Counted from the stretch's first letter, positions 23,764 through 32,074 are shown. The stretch: DNA of 64,000 bases from an uncultured Eubacteriales bacterium (GCA_902793605.1 CADBEB010000003.1:1-64000); one strand, 5' to 3'. Translations and numbers: made by a program. Notes: a model not told the origin generated them from the sequence alone.

Positions 23764-24957
23764 TCAGACGATGTTCTCGAAGAAGTCGTCCTTTTCGACA
23801 TCCGGGCCTACCAGTGTGCGGTACAACCCGAACAGGCTGTTGTCCCAGGGTCCCCAGTCTTCCACGTGGTAATCCGTTTTCTGCTGGGACACGTGGCACT
23901 TAAAGGCCTCCTCGGCGATGTCGAAGCCGGTTTTTCCGCCGAAGGCGTCCAGCGGCTGGCGCCAGTCCATATCGATCCCGTTTTCCCCATACAGGTGGAG
24001 ATAGCATTTCGGAACATCCCAGGTCCCGTATTTTTCCGCGGATTTGGGATATTTTTCTGCTTTCGCGGCGAGCTCCACGCAGTGCATGGCAGCGTCAGCG
24101 CAGACCCGGTGCGCTCCGTGACCGTACTCGCCCTGGGTGTCGTGGGTCAGGAGCACGTCCGGTCTGAAGCGCCGGATCCATTCGGTGACTACGTCGTAGA
24201 CGTGGTTTTTGTTCCATTGTTTATACTGCCGGGTCAGCGTGGCGGAGAAGGCGTCGCGGAAATTGCTCCAGGAGGGATAGTTGCGTACGCCGCAGTGCCA
24301 CAGGCAGTCCAGCAGTTCCAGACGGCGGTACGGCATGGAAGGCACCATCATGCAGACCTGGCAGATCTTTCCTTCCTCGCCGGCGTAGCGGGGCAGCGCG
24401 CCGCCGAACCAGAGCACCTCGTCATCCGAATGGGCGACGAGCAGCATCAGGTCCGCTTTGTCCGCGCAGGGCTGCCACTGCTGCACTTCCGGTGAAAGGT
24501 CACCCTCGCCGTAGATCCGCAGTTCGACCAGGTTGAAGTGGCGCTTTTCCTCCGGGGCGTTGGTGACCCGGAAAAAGGTTGTCCCCTCAGGCAGGGGGAG
24601 GTAGTCCGTGAGGAAGAGCCCTTCCGTATGGCCGGCGTCTACCCATTCTCCGGCTGCGTCCTGCACCTGCAGGCCCCAGGCATGGGGGTGCTCGTACCAC
24701 TGGACGGTCACGCCGGAGGCGGATTCCCCGTCAGGAACGGTCACCTCGATGCAGGCGCCCTTGCCATTGTCGGAGCGCCAGTAGGTATTGTAATTCCGGT
24801 CTGTGCAGCCGCGAAAGCTCTTCCTGCCGGATAAGGCCTTGAAATGGCATTTTGCAGTGATGTCTTCGGCGGTCTCCGCCCCCGCGACGGCGAGCAGCAG
24901 GACGAGCAGTACCGCCAGCAGCGCGGCGGCCGGGAACCGAGATTTGCGTAGGGTCAT
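23764..24957 (-). CDS. Secreted PIG-L (LmbE) family deacetylase with discoidin-like N-domain
   Basis: Protein of 397 residues with a signal peptide (SRFPAAALLAVLLVLLLAVA). Residues about 30-150 resemble an F5/8-type (discoidin) carbohydrate-binding domain, with SFRGCTDRNYNTYWRSDNGK and FFRVTNAPEEKRHFNLVELR. Residues 160-390 are a PIG-L deacetylase: the zinc motif is AHSDDEVLW (AHPDDE in most members, here Ser for Pro), and HDTQGEYGHGAHR holds the third ligand. The family removes N-acetyl groups from GlcNAc-containing molecules. An extracellular one with a binding domain suggests action on host or wall glycans. The ATG at 24957 has GGAGGAGG just upstream. Own promoter. Confidence 0.85.
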   Translation of the reverse strand: MTLRKSRFPAAALLAVLLVLLLAVAGAETAEDITAKCHFKALSGRKSFRGCTDRNYNTYWRSDNGKGACIEVTVPDGESASGVTVQWYEHPHAWGLQVQDAAGEWVDAGHTEGLFLTDYLPLPEGTTFFRVTNAPEEKRHFNLVELRIYGEGDLSPEVQQWQPCADKADLMLLVAHSDDEVLWFGGALPRYAGEEGKICQVCMMVPSMPYRRLELLDCLWHCGVRNYPSWSNFRDAFSATLTRQYKQWNKNHVYDVVTEWIRRFRPDVLLTHDTQGEYGHGAHRVCADAAMHCVELAAKAEKYPKSAEKYGTWDVPKCYLHLYGENGIDMDWRQPLDAFGGKTGFDIAEEAFKCHVSQQKTDYHVEDWGPWDNSLFGLYRTLVGPDVEKDDFFENIV

Positions 24958-24983
24958 GGCTTCCTCCTCCATAATCTCCGCCT

Positions 24984-25012
24984 ATTTTACCCTGCCGGGC
25001 AGGGAGCGTCAA
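24984..25012 (-). promoter_or_regulatory. Promoter of the PIG-L deacetylase gene
   Basis: On the minus strand TTGACG (25012-25007), 17 bp, TAAAAT (24989-24984). Confidence 0.75.
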
Positions 25013-25037
25013 GTTTCCGGACAGGGCGCCGAACGGA

Positions 25038-25066
25038 TTGAAAAACGGCTGGGGATGAGGTAGAAT
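25038..25066 (+). promoter_or_regulatory. Promoter of the UMF1-type transporter gene
   Basis: TTGAAA (25038-25043), 17 bp, TAGAAT (25061-25066), divergent from the deacetylase promoter. Confidence 0.7.
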
Positions 25067-25123
25067 AGGGGCAGTTCAACAGCGGATGCGTTATCCGAAA
25101 ACAACAAAAGGGGCGGATCATCC

Positions 25124-26437
25124 TTGGCAAAGAAGGAAAAGCGGTTTACCAAACCGGAGTGGTCCTGGATCTTCTACGACTGGGCCAACTCCATCTATGC
25201 CACCAACATCATGGCGGCCATTTTCCCGATCCTGTATTCCCAGGTCGCGGGGAAGGGGACAGTCGGGGATCATGTCTACGGCTATGCGGTCTCCTTCGCC
25301 AACCTGCTGGTGGCCGTGCTGGCGCCGTACCTGGGCGCCATTGCGGACTTCCGCGGCATGAAGAAAAAGCTCTGGTTCGCCTTTATGATCACGGGCGTGG
25401 TCTTTACGGCGGTGATGGGCATCGTTGGCAGCTGGAAGCTGATGCTCATCGGCTTCATCCTCAGCCGGATCGGTTTCAGCGGCTCCTGTATGTTCTATGA
25501 TTCGTTCCTGACAGACGTGACCAAGCCGGAGAGGATGGACGAGGTCAGCACCTGGGGCTTCGCCATGGGCTATATCGGCGGGTCCACGATCCCGTTCCTG
25601 ATCTCCATCGCGATCATGATCCTGATGAATATGAGCGAGCTGAGCATGCGCATCGCGGTACTGATCGTTCCCGTCTGGTGGCTGGTGTTCTCGATCCCCT
25701 TCATGAAGAACGTACACCAGGTAGCCTATGTGGACACGCCCCCGTCCAGCCTCGGAAAGGCCGCGTGGAAGAACACGATCGGGACATTCAGGAGCATCCT
25801 GAAGACGAAGGCGATCTTCTTCTTCCTCCTGGCTTACTTCTTCTATATCGACGGTGTGGACACCATCATCTCCATGGCCACGAAGTACGGCGACACGCTG
25901 GGCCTCGGCTCCATCGGCATGATCCTCGCCCTGGTGGTGACGCAGGTGGTCGCGATGCCCTGTTCGATCCTGTTCGGCCGGCTGGCGAAAAAGGTCGGCG
26001 CGCTGAAGCTGATCACCTTCTCGGTGCTGATGTACGCGTTCATCACGATTGTCGGATTCTCGATGGGCTATATCGTGGACTTCAATGACCGCCTCGGCCT
26101 GACCCAGGAGCGGGCGATCGCGATCAGCCAGGTGCTGTTCTGGGTTCTGGCCACGCTGGTCGGTACCGTGCAGGGCGGCATCCAGGCCCTCAGCCGCAGC
26201 TACTTCGGCCAGCTGATCCCGCCGGAGCGCAGCGGCGAATACTTCGGCTTTATGGATATCTTCGGCAAGTTCGCCTGCGTGATCGGCCCGGCGCTCTACG
26301 AGCTGTTCTACGGGTTGACCGGGAAGGCCTGCTTCGGCATCCTGAGCATCATCCTGCTGTTCATCCTGGGCTTCCTCTTCCTGACGGTCGGCCGGAAGCA
26401 TTTCAAAGTCGCCGAGCATGCGGCGATCGACGGATGA
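25124..26437 (+). CDS. MFS transporter, UMF1 / ATG22-like family
   Basis: Twelve-helix transporter of 437 residues. The opening PEWSWIFYDWANSIYATNIM, then YLGAIADFRGMKKKLW and GGIQALSRSYFGQLIPPERS are signatures of the UMF1 group, related to yeast Atg22, a vacuolar amino-acid exporter. In bacteria the substrate is unknown; amino acid or peptide export is the usual guess. It begins with TTG after AAAAGGGGCGG. It is monocistronic, with its own promoter and a bidirectional terminator. Confidence 0.9.
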   Translation: MAKKEKRFTKPEWSWIFYDWANSIYATNIMAAIFPILYSQVAGKGTVGDHVYGYAVSFANLLVAVLAPYLGAIADFRGMKKKLWFAFMITGVVFTAVMGIVGSWKLMLIGFILSRIGFSGSCMFYDSFLTDVTKPERMDEVSTWGFAMGYIGGSTIPFLISIAIMILMNMSELSMRIAVLIVPVWWLVFSIPFMKNVHQVAYVDTPPSSLGKAAWKNTIGTFRSILKTKAIFFFLLAYFFYIDGVDTIISMATKYGDTLGLGSIGMILALVVTQVVAMPCSILFGRLAKKVGALKLITFSVLMYAFITIVGFSMGYIVDFNDRLGLTQERAIAISQVLFWVLATLVGTVQGGIQALSRSYFGQLIPPERSGEYFGFMDIFGKFACVIGPALYELFYGLTGKACFGILSIILLFILGFLFLTVGRKHFKVAEHAAIDG

Positions 26438-26454
26438 CTTTTTCCGGGCATAAC

Positions 26455-26490
26455 AAAACAGCTGCGGTTGCATGGCCGCAGCTGTTTTAT
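26455..26490. terminator. Bidirectional terminator between convergent genes
   Basis: AACAGCTGCGG (26457-26467), an 8-nt loop, CCGCAGCTGTT (26476-26486), followed by TTAT; AAAA on the other side serves the convergent J-domain gene. Confidence 0.85.
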
Positions 26491-27014
26491 TTCCGGAACA
26501 GGTTCTTCAGAACCTTTTTGGCCTTCCCCTGGATGGTGGCTGCCTTCTGGCTGGCCACGGCAGCGTCCAGCGCACCTTCCCGGTAAACGTTGTTCTCCGG
26601 GCTGGTACGGACCGCCTCGCGGAAGGCCTGATGAGCACTCTCGTATTCCTCGAGGGCCATGAGGACCTTGCCTTGCATGTAGTACCATTCTCCGCTCTTT
26701 TCCTCGCAGCGGGAGAGGGCTCGCAGGGCGCCTTCGGGGTTGTCCCGCGCCATGGCCCGCTGAGCCAGGAGCACAGCTTCCGCGCAGCTGACCTCTGGCG
26801 TGACCGAACTGGAATGCGGGCGGGGAGAGGCGAGGCGGAGCGCTTCCTCGTAGGCCAGGTTCAGGGCGACCATACGGGTCTGCGCGGCTTCCTTCTCACT
26901 GGGGTCCCGGATCATGTCGGGATGGCACTGCTTGACAAGCGTGCGGTAAGCGTTGCGGATCTCATCCGGCCCGGCCCATCCCTTCAGCCCCAGGACCTCA
27001 AAGGGATTGTTCAT
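26487..27014 (-). CDS. J-domain protein with tetratricopeptide-like C-terminus
   Basis: Protein of 175 residues. Residues 1-65 are a DnaJ domain opening NNPFEVLGLKGWAGPDEIRN, with the essential HPD of Hsp70-stimulating J proteins in KQCHPDMIRD. The rest has two helical TPR-like repeats (EGALRALSRCEEKSGEWYYM and YESAHQAFREAVRTSPENNV). No G/F or zinc-finger domain, so it is a type III J protein. It could guide an Hsp70 to a specific client. It follows murA by 17 bp and is probably cotranscribed with it. Confidence 0.85.
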   Translation of the reverse strand: MNNPFEVLGLKGWAGPDEIRNAYRTLVKQCHPDMIRDPSEKEAAQTRMVALNLAYEEALRLASPRPHSSSVTPEVSCAEAVLLAQRAMARDNPEGALRALSRCEEKSGEWYYMQGKVLMALEEYESAHQAFREAVRTSPENNVYREGALDAAVASQKAATIQGKAKKVLKNLFRK

Positions 27015-27031
27015 TCACTTCACCTCTCAGA

Positions 27032-28294
27032 TCACAACGCGGCCTCACGCCGGATCTCCGCGCCGAGGGAACGGAGCTTGTCTTCAATGTGTTCATAGCC
27101 GCGGTCGATGTATCCGGGCTCATAGATCTCGGAGGTTCCCCGCGCCATCAGGCCGGCGATGATCAGCGCGGCGCCGGCCCGCAGGTCGGACGCGGTCATC
27201 GGCGCGCCGTAGAGCTCGGGAACGCCTTCGATGATGGCGGTCCGGTCCATGACGCGTACATGCGCGCCCATGCGGCGGATCTCATCCAGGTGGCGGAAGC
27301 GCTGCTCAAAGATCGTCTCCGTGACGAGACTGGTCCCCCGGGCGGTGGTCAGCAGGGCGCTCATAGGCTGCTGCAGATCGGTCGGGAAACCGGGATAAAC
27401 CTGGGTCTTGACGTTGATGGCCCGACGGGGGCCGACCACGTGGACACGGATAGCATCGTCATAGTCCGTGACCTTGACGCCCATCTCCAGGAGCTTGGCG
27501 CTCAGGGCGTCCATATGTGTCGGGATGCAGCCGTTGATGATGATGTCCCCGCCGGTGGCGGCGGCGGCGATCATCAGCGTGCCGGTCTCGATCTGGTCGG
27601 GAATGACGGCATAGGTGCTGGAGTGCAGGGTCTGCACCCCGCGGATGCGGATGATATCCGTACCGGCGCCCTTGATCTTGGCGCCCATGCTGTTCAGGAA
27701 GTTGGCCAGGTCAACGATGTGAGGCTCCTTGGCCGCATTGTAGATATAGGTCTGGCCCTTTGCCTTGACGGCGGCGAGCATGACGTTGACCGTCGCACCG
27801 ACGGTCACGATGTCGAAGAAGACATCGCCGCCGGTCAGGGTTCCCTCGGCGGTCAGCATGCCGGCGATCTCCTCCGCTTCCGCACCGATGGACTGGAAGC
27901 CTTTGAGGTGCTGGTCCACCGGACGGGAGCCGATCTCGCAGCCGCCGGGAGTGGGTACCCTGGCCTTGCCGCAGCGGCCCAGCAGCGCACCGAGCAGGTA
28001 ATAGCTGGCACGAAGGCGCTGCGCGTTCCGGTAGGAGACGCTGGTCCCCTCCGCGGGACGCGGGTCCACGCGCATCATGCAGCCGGGTTCGTATTCAACT
28101 TTGGCGCCCAGTTCAGTCAGGATGTCGGCCAGGGCGTGAACGTCTTCGATATCGGGGAGGTTCTCGATCGTGCAGGGCTCATCGCAAAGAAGCGTAGCAG
28201 GAATAACGGCCACGGCGGTATTCTTTCCGCCGCTGACCCGAACCTGACCCTCCAGGGCGTGCCCGCCCTCAATCAGCATCCGTTCCTTGCCCAT
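27032..28294 (-). CDS. murA: UDP-N-acetylglucosamine 1-carboxyvinyltransferase
   Basis: MurA of 420 residues, first committed step of peptidoglycan synthesis: transfer of enolpyruvate from PEP to UDP-GlcNAc. It contains SGGKNTAVAVIPATLLCDEP, the reactive cysteine in PTPGGCEIGSRPVDQHL (C119, equal to E. coli C115 and the site hit by fosfomycin), FPTDLQQPM, and a C-terminal GTSEIYEPGYIDRGYEH. The open frame extends upstream to 28528, but that extension overlaps a short membrane gene in another frame; the ATG at 28294 follows GGGAGGTGA and gives normal length. Confidence 0.97.
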   Translation of the reverse strand: MGKERMLIEGGHALEGQVRVSGGKNTAVAVIPATLLCDEPCTIENLPDIEDVHALADILTELGAKVEYEPGCMMRVDPRPAEGTSVSYRNAQRLRASYYLLGALLGRCGKARVPTPGGCEIGSRPVDQHLKGFQSIGAEAEEIAGMLTAEGTLTGGDVFFDIVTVGATVNVMLAAVKAKGQTYIYNAAKEPHIVDLANFLNSMGAKIKGAGTDIIRIRGVQTLHSSTYAVIPDQIETGTLMIAAAATGGDIIINGCIPTHMDALSAKLLEMGVKVTDYDDAIRVHVVGPRRAINVKTQVYPGFPTDLQQPMSALLTTARGTSLVTETIFEQRFRHLDEIRRMGAHVRVMDRTAIIEGVPELYGAPMTASDLRAGAALIIAGLMARGTSEIYEPGYIDRGYEHIEDKLRSLGAEIRREAAL

Positions 28295-28332
28295 TCCGGT
28301 TTCACCTCCCAAGGCGCCTTCCGGCGCACAGA

Positions 28333-28467
28333 TCAGGCGTTGGTATCCTCGTCGTTGGTGTGCTTGATGCCGCTGACAGTACTGACCGTGGAAAAGATGC
28401 AGATCAGCACGGCAAACACCGCCACGCAAAGCGTGACGACGACAGCAACGATAGCTCCGGTATCCAT
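28333..28467 (-). CDS. Small membrane peptide, 44 residues
   Basis: A short gene with ATG at 28467 after GGAGG (10-nt spacing) and its own promoter. It starts MDTGAIVAVVVTLCVAVFAV and continues LICIFSTVSTV, one clear membrane helix (about residues 5-31). A polar tail, SGIKHTNDEDTNA, follows. No homologue is recognised. It sits 38 bp upstream of murA and probably shares its transcript, so a role in envelope function is possible but only inferred. Confidence 0.6.
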   Translation of the reverse strand: MDTGAIVAVVVTLCVAVFAVLICIFSTVSTVSGIKHTNDEDTNA

Positions 28468-28499
28468 GGTCCGATATCCTCCGTTGAGATTCTTTTCCT

Positions 28500-28528
28500 A
28501 TTATATCACGGATCTTCCGGCTCCGCAA
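28500..28528 (-). promoter_or_regulatory. Promoter of the small-peptide / murA / J-protein unit
   Basis: On the minus strand TTGCGG (28528-28523), 17 bp, TATAAT (28505-28500), inside the end of the upstream MATE gene. Confidence 0.65.
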
Positions 28529-29900
28529 TGCGGGACGTCCAGCCTCGAGCGGCGTGCTTCCACCGGCCGGAGAACAGGTAAGCGGTGCCGATCAGGAAGG
28601 GGACCAGGCCTGAGAGGGCGTTACCGTACCAGAAGCCGCGGATGCCCCATGCGAGCCCGACACCCAGGAACAGGGACAGGCCGATGCGGCAGAAGATTCC
28701 GTCCAGCAGGGCGACCATCAGGTTCAGCCTGGAATTGCCCGAGCCATTGATCAGCGCGAAATTCGGCGGCCGCAGGGTGCAGCCGAGGTACTGGATCATG
28801 GCCACGGGGATATAGGTAAGCGCCATGGAGAGTACAGCCGGGTCCGAGGAGAACAGGCCGAAGAGCCATTCCGGCTTTCGCCAGGTGATCAGGGCAAAGA
28901 TGGCCGAGGGGATCGCCACAATCCAGAGGGCATGGAAGACGACCTTCGGCACGCGCTCAGTCTTCCTCGCGCCAAGCGCCTGCGAGATCATCGCGCCGCC
29001 GGCGGAGGAAATCGCCTGGGAGACGACGCCGATCATGTTCTCCAGCTTCCGGGCGACGCCCGTGACGGCGACGGCCACCGTGCCGTAGGAGTTGATATAG
29101 GAATTGACAAAGAGCATCGAGAAGGTGATCGCCGCGCTCTGGATCACCATGGGGATGCCCAGGGACAGGAGTGGCCGGATCACGCGTTTTCCGATCCGGA
29201 AATGCGAGGGATGGAAATCAAAATGGATATGCTCCCGGTTTTTGTAAAGCAGGCGCAGGGCAAACAGGAAGCTGACCGCCTGGCCGATCACCGTCGCGAG
29301 GGCGGCGCCGAACGGTCCCAGCCCGGCCGGCCCGACCAGCAGGATATCCAGGATTACGTTGATGACCGAGGCGAGGGCGATGAAGACGAAAGGATGCTTT
29401 GAATCCCCCATGCCGCGCAGGATGGCGGACACAAGATTGTAGCCGTAGATGAAGGGAATGCCAAAAACGCAGGTGAGGCTGTACTGCCGGGTGTATTCCC
29501 AGATCTCTTCCGGGGTGTTCAGCCAGCGGAGGAGCCCCTGGTAGCTGAAGAGGAAGATGACCATGATCACAAGGGCGAGGCTCTCAAGCAGGGTAAAGAG
29601 GGTGCCGACCATTTCGCCGACCAGGTCGTACCGCCGGGCACCGACGTGGCGGGAGATCAGGATCTGTCCGGCGTTCGAGAAGCCCATGGCCACGAAGGTG
29701 ATCAGCATAAGGACCTCTCCGCCGATGGACACGGCGGACAGCCCTGCTGTCCCGACGAACTGGCCGACGACGATCATGTCGACCATGTTGTAAACCATCT
29801 GGAGCAGTCCAGAGAGGAACAGGGGGAGGGAGAAGCTGAGCAGCGTTTTCGGAACGCTGCCGGTGGTCAGGTCACGAATGATCCGGTTCTGATCCTTCAT
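28506..29900 (-). CDS. MATE family efflux transporter (second copy)
   Basis: MATE exporter of 464 residues. It opens KTLLSFSLPLFLSGLLQMVY and VDMIVVGQFVGTAGLSAVSI, has GFSNAGQILISRHVGARRYD, and a second half with PMVIQSAAITFSMLFVNSYI. It resembles the DinF/NorM-like Clostridial MATE group more than the copy at 13644-15038, from which it is clearly diverged. The ATG at 29900 follows AAGGAGGG. It lies upstream of the murA group on the same strand, with an internal promoter for that group at its 3' end. Substrate unknown. Confidence 0.92.
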   Translation of the reverse strand: MKDQNRIIRDLTTGSVPKTLLSFSLPLFLSGLLQMVYNMVDMIVVGQFVGTAGLSAVSIGGEVLMLITFVAMGFSNAGQILISRHVGARRYDLVGEMVGTLFTLLESLALVIMVIFLFSYQGLLRWLNTPEEIWEYTRQYSLTCVFGIPFIYGYNLVSAILRGMGDSKHPFVFIALASVINVILDILLVGPAGLGPFGAALATVIGQAVSFLFALRLLYKNREHIHFDFHPSHFRIGKRVIRPLLSLGIPMVIQSAAITFSMLFVNSYINSYGTVAVAVTGVARKLENMIGVVSQAISSAGGAMISQALGARKTERVPKVVFHALWIVAIPSAIFALITWRKPEWLFGLFSSDPAVLSMALTYIPVAMIQYLGCTLRPPNFALINGSGNSRLNLMVALLDGIFCRIGLSLFLGVGLAWGIRGFWYGNALSGLVPFLIGTAYLFSGRWKHAARGWTSRIAEPEDP

Positions 29901-29959
29901 GGCCGCCCTCCTTTCCGTTCCATACACAGACTATATGCATCGTACTATAAACCGGCGCC

Positions 29960-29997
29960 CAAAAGCAAGACGGCCGCGGACGGTTACCCGTCCGCGG
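29960..29997 (-). terminator. Terminator after ybaK
   Basis: On the minus strand CCGCGGACGG, loop GTAA (containing the ybaK stop codon), CCGTCCGCGG, then CCGTCTTGCTTTT. The stem of 10 bp is strong, the T-run moderate. Confidence 0.7.
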
Positions 29998-30472
29998 TGA
30001 GATCGGCCCAGGTAAAGCGAACCAGGGCAGCCAGGCCTTTCGGATCCACCCCGACCTGGAAGCCGACTTTGCCGGCGCTAACAAAGATCCGGTCCTGCGT
30101 CTCCGCGGTCCGGTGGATGAAGGTCGGGAAGGGTTTTTTCATCCCAACCGGGGAGCAGCCGCCGTGCACGTAGCCGGTCAGGGCCAGCAGGTCCTTCTGG
30201 CGGATCATGGCGACGGATTTCTCAGCGGCGGCTTTCGCGGCTTTCTTCAGGTCCAGCTCCTGCCCGACCGGGATCACGAAGACATAATGGCGTCCCGGTT
30301 TTCCTTCGGTGACCAGGGTCTTGTAGACCTTTTCGGGATCTTCGTTCAGCAGGCGCGCGATCTCCTCGCCGCTCATGGTCGGATCCGGTTCATAGCTGCG
30401 GGCTTCGTAGGGGATCTTCCGCCCGTCCAGCAGGCGCATCACATTGGTCTTCTCATCACCTTTTGTAGCCAT
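29984..30472 (-). CDS. ybaK: Cys-tRNA(Pro)/Cys-tRNA deacylase, YbaK/EbsC family
   Basis: YbaK-type editing protein of 162 residues. It hydrolyses Cys-tRNA(Pro) wrongly made by prolyl-tRNA synthetase. It has DPTMSGEEIARLLNEDPEKV, the catalytic lysine segment VYKTLV, then GHHYVFVIP-like GRHYVFVIPVGQELDLKKAA, and GGCSPVGMKKPFPTFI in the substrate pocket. The ATG at 30472 follows AAAGGAG by 7 nt; the longest frame starts at 30499. The preceding small gene ends in a terminator, so ybaK probably has its own promoter, which I could not place. Confidence 0.93.
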   Translation of the reverse strand: MATKGDEKTNVMRLLDGRKIPYEARSYEPDPTMSGEEIARLLNEDPEKVYKTLVTEGKPGRHYVFVIPVGQELDLKKAAKAAAEKSVAMIRQKDLLALTGYVHGGCSPVGMKKPFPTFIHRTAETQDRIFVSAGKVGFQVGVDPKGLAALVRFTWADLTADG

Positions 30473-30492
30473 CGGCTTTCTCCTTTCCCGGT

Positions 30493-30530
30493 CAAACAAG
30501 GAGCACAGACCGGCTGGGGTCTGTGCTCGG
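30493..30530 (-). terminator. Terminator after the 46-residue acidic gene
   Basis: On the minus strand GAGCACAGACC, loop CCAGCC, GGTCTGTGCTC (30528-30518 with 30511-30501), then CTTGTTTG. An 11-bp perfect stem. Confidence 0.8.
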
Positions 30531-30577
30531 CGGAAACAATCCGAAATGATGGGAGCGGTCCCCGAAGGGACGGCGGA

Positions 30578-30718
30578 TCAGGCGAACCTCAGTTCGTCCA
30601 GTGTATAGCGGATCACTTCATCCACAGAATCATCCTCTTCCGCGTTTGCCGCAAGCGTAGTCCACGGATGGGACTCTTCGAACAGCGGTGCCTGCGTTTC
30701 CCGGTTATCCTGGTCCAT
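30578..30718 (-). CDS. Small acidic protein, 46 residues
   Basis: ATG at 30718 follows GGGAGTGA. The peptide MDQDNRETQAPLFEESHPWT leads to ANAEEDDSVDEVIRYTLDEL and ends RFA. It is strongly acidic and predicted soluble, with a C-terminal helix. It has a promoter, an overlapping palindrome and a terminator, which makes it a real gene in my judgement. No family recognised. It is divergent from a rhomboid gene. Confidence 0.6.
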   Translation of the reverse strand: MDQDNRETQAPLFEESHPWTTLAANAEEDDSVDEVIRYTLDELRFA

Positions 30719-30753
30719 GTCGGTTCACTCCCAGTGTGTCATTTTGGCCAAAA

Positions 30754-30772
30754 CCACTACGCATTGTAGTGG
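30754..30772. promoter_or_regulatory. Perfect palindrome overlapping the -10 box of the acidic gene
   Basis: CCACTAC (30754-30760), GCATT, GTAGTGG (30766-30772). Its right half contains part of the TACAAT box, a typical repressor-operator placement. Confidence 0.55.
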
Positions 30773-30791
30773 GTGAAAAATGAAAGCACAA
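30763..30791 (-). promoter_or_regulatory. Promoter of the 46-residue acidic gene
   Basis: On the minus strand TTGTGC (30791-30786), 17 bp, TACAAT (30768-30763). Confidence 0.65.
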
Positions 30792-30868
30792 TATCAGATC
30801 TGGTTTTTTGCTGCATTTTCCTGCTGCCCGGACAGGCAGACCTCGCAGCAGAAGGCGGCGATACCGGA

Positions 30869-30897
30869 TTGAACAAACCGGTCAACTGTTCTATAAT
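30869..30897 (+). promoter_or_regulatory. Promoter of the rhomboid gene
   Basis: TTGAAC (30869-30874), 17 bp, TATAAT (30892-30897). Confidence 0.75.
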
Positions 30898-30928
30898 GGC
30901 ACCTGTTCTATGAAGGAGGCATAACGAT

Positions 30929-31507
30929 ATGAAGAAAAAAATCAGAATCACATTCAACGCGCCGCTGGTGCTGGGCTTTGCCCTGCTGTGCACGGCGGTC
31001 ACGATCATCCGGCAGACGGCGGGAGACGGGACAGACCGGTTCTTTGCCACCTATGCCTCCTCCTGGAGCGATCCGATGACGTATGTGCGGCTCTTCACCC
31101 ATGTGATCGGGCATGCGGGTTTCGCCCACCTGCTGGGCAACATGTCCTATATCCTGCTGCTCGGGCCGATGCTGGAGGAAAAGTACGGGTGGAAGAACCT
31201 GCTGGCCGTGATGCTGGTGACCGCTGCCGTGACCGGGCTGGTCCACAACCTGTTCTTCCCGCGGATTTACCTCCTCGGCGCGAGCGGGATCGTCTTCGCG
31301 TTCATCCTGCTGACGTCCTTTACCTCGGTGAAGGAAGGCGAGATTCCGCTGACCTTCATCCTGGTCGCGGTGATCTATCTGGGCCAGCAGGTCTGGGACG
31401 GGATCACGGTGAAGGACGACATCTCCAACCTGTCCCACATCATCGGCGGCCTGGTCGGCGGCGGGGCCGGCTGGGTGCTGAATTTCAGGGAAAATAAAAA
31501 AATCTGA
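30929..31507 (+). CDS. Rhomboid family intramembrane serine protease
   Basis: Six-helix rhomboid of 192 residues. The catalytic serine is in LLGASGIVFAF (S119) and the histidine in NLSHIIGGLVGG (H170). The HAGFAHLLGNMSYILLLGPM stretch is the typical second segment. It cleaves membrane helices of other proteins, releasing signals or removing orphan subunits. The compact size is at the short end of the family. It has its own promoter and GAAGGAGG site, and is divergent from the acidic peptide gene. Confidence 0.93.
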   Translation: MKKKIRITFNAPLVLGFALLCTAVTIIRQTAGDGTDRFFATYASSWSDPMTYVRLFTHVIGHAGFAHLLGNMSYILLLGPMLEEKYGWKNLLAVMLVTAAVTGLVHNLFFPRIYLLGASGIVFAFILLTSFTSVKEGEIPLTFILVAVIYLGQQVWDGITVKDDISNLSHIIGGLVGGGAGWVLNFRENKKI

Positions 31508-31582
31508 AAAAACCTGTAACGAAACCGGAACTCATCCGTCTAATCCACGAAAGCAGCCGGGCCGGGAAGGAGGTGATGATGT

Positions 31583-32074
31583 GTGGACGCGCAAGCCAGT
31601 GAGAAGATGTACGAAGCTTACTACATGCGGGTGTATTCCTACGTGGTGACGATCTCCGGCAGCCGCGAGCTGGCGGAGGAGATCACACAGGAGACCTTCT
31701 GCCGGGCGATGACGAAATCGGCTTCCTTCCGGAGGGAGGCGGACGAAGTCACCTGGCTCTGTACGATCGCGAAAAACCTGTTCTACGACGAGAAGCGCCG
31801 GCAGAAAAAGACCGGGCCGATCCCGGAGGACATCGAGGCCGACGGGAAGAGCATCGAGCAGATCGCGGCGGACAGGGATTCCTCCTTCCGGGTTCACCTG
31901 GCGCTGCATGCGCTGGAGGAACCCTACCGGGAAGTCTTCGAACTGCGGGTCTTCGGCGAACTGGGATTTAAGGACATCGGAACGATCTTCGGCAAGACCG
32001 AGAACTGGGCGCGGGTCACCTATCATCGGGCCCGGCTGAAACTTCAGGAAAGGATGAAAACGGATGAAAACTGA
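31583..32074 (+). CDS. RNA polymerase sigma factor, ECF sigma-70 family
   Basis: ECF sigma factor of 163 residues starting at GTG 31583, 9 nt after AAGGAGG. ATGs within AGGTGATGATG are out of frame. Region 2 has YMRVYSYVVTISGSRELAEE, the -10 recognition stretch EVTWLCTIAKNLFYDEKR; region 4 has LEEPYREVFELRVFGELGFK and the helix-turn-helix DIGTIFGKTENWARVTYHRA. It overlaps the next gene by 11 bp. Confidence 0.93.
   Translation: MDAQASEKMYEAYYMRVYSYVVTISGSRELAEEITQETFCRAMTKSASFRREADEVTWLCTIAKNLFYDEKRRQKKTGPIPEDIEADGKSIEQIAADRDSSFRVHLALHALEEPYREVFELRVFGELGFKDIGTIFGKTENWARVTYHRARLKLQERMKTDEN

Noticed and set aside
28295..28528. A 78-codon N-terminal extension of MurA
   Set aside because: It is not MurA-like and overlaps a short membrane gene in another frame that has its own Shine-Dalgarno. 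MurA is full length from 28294.
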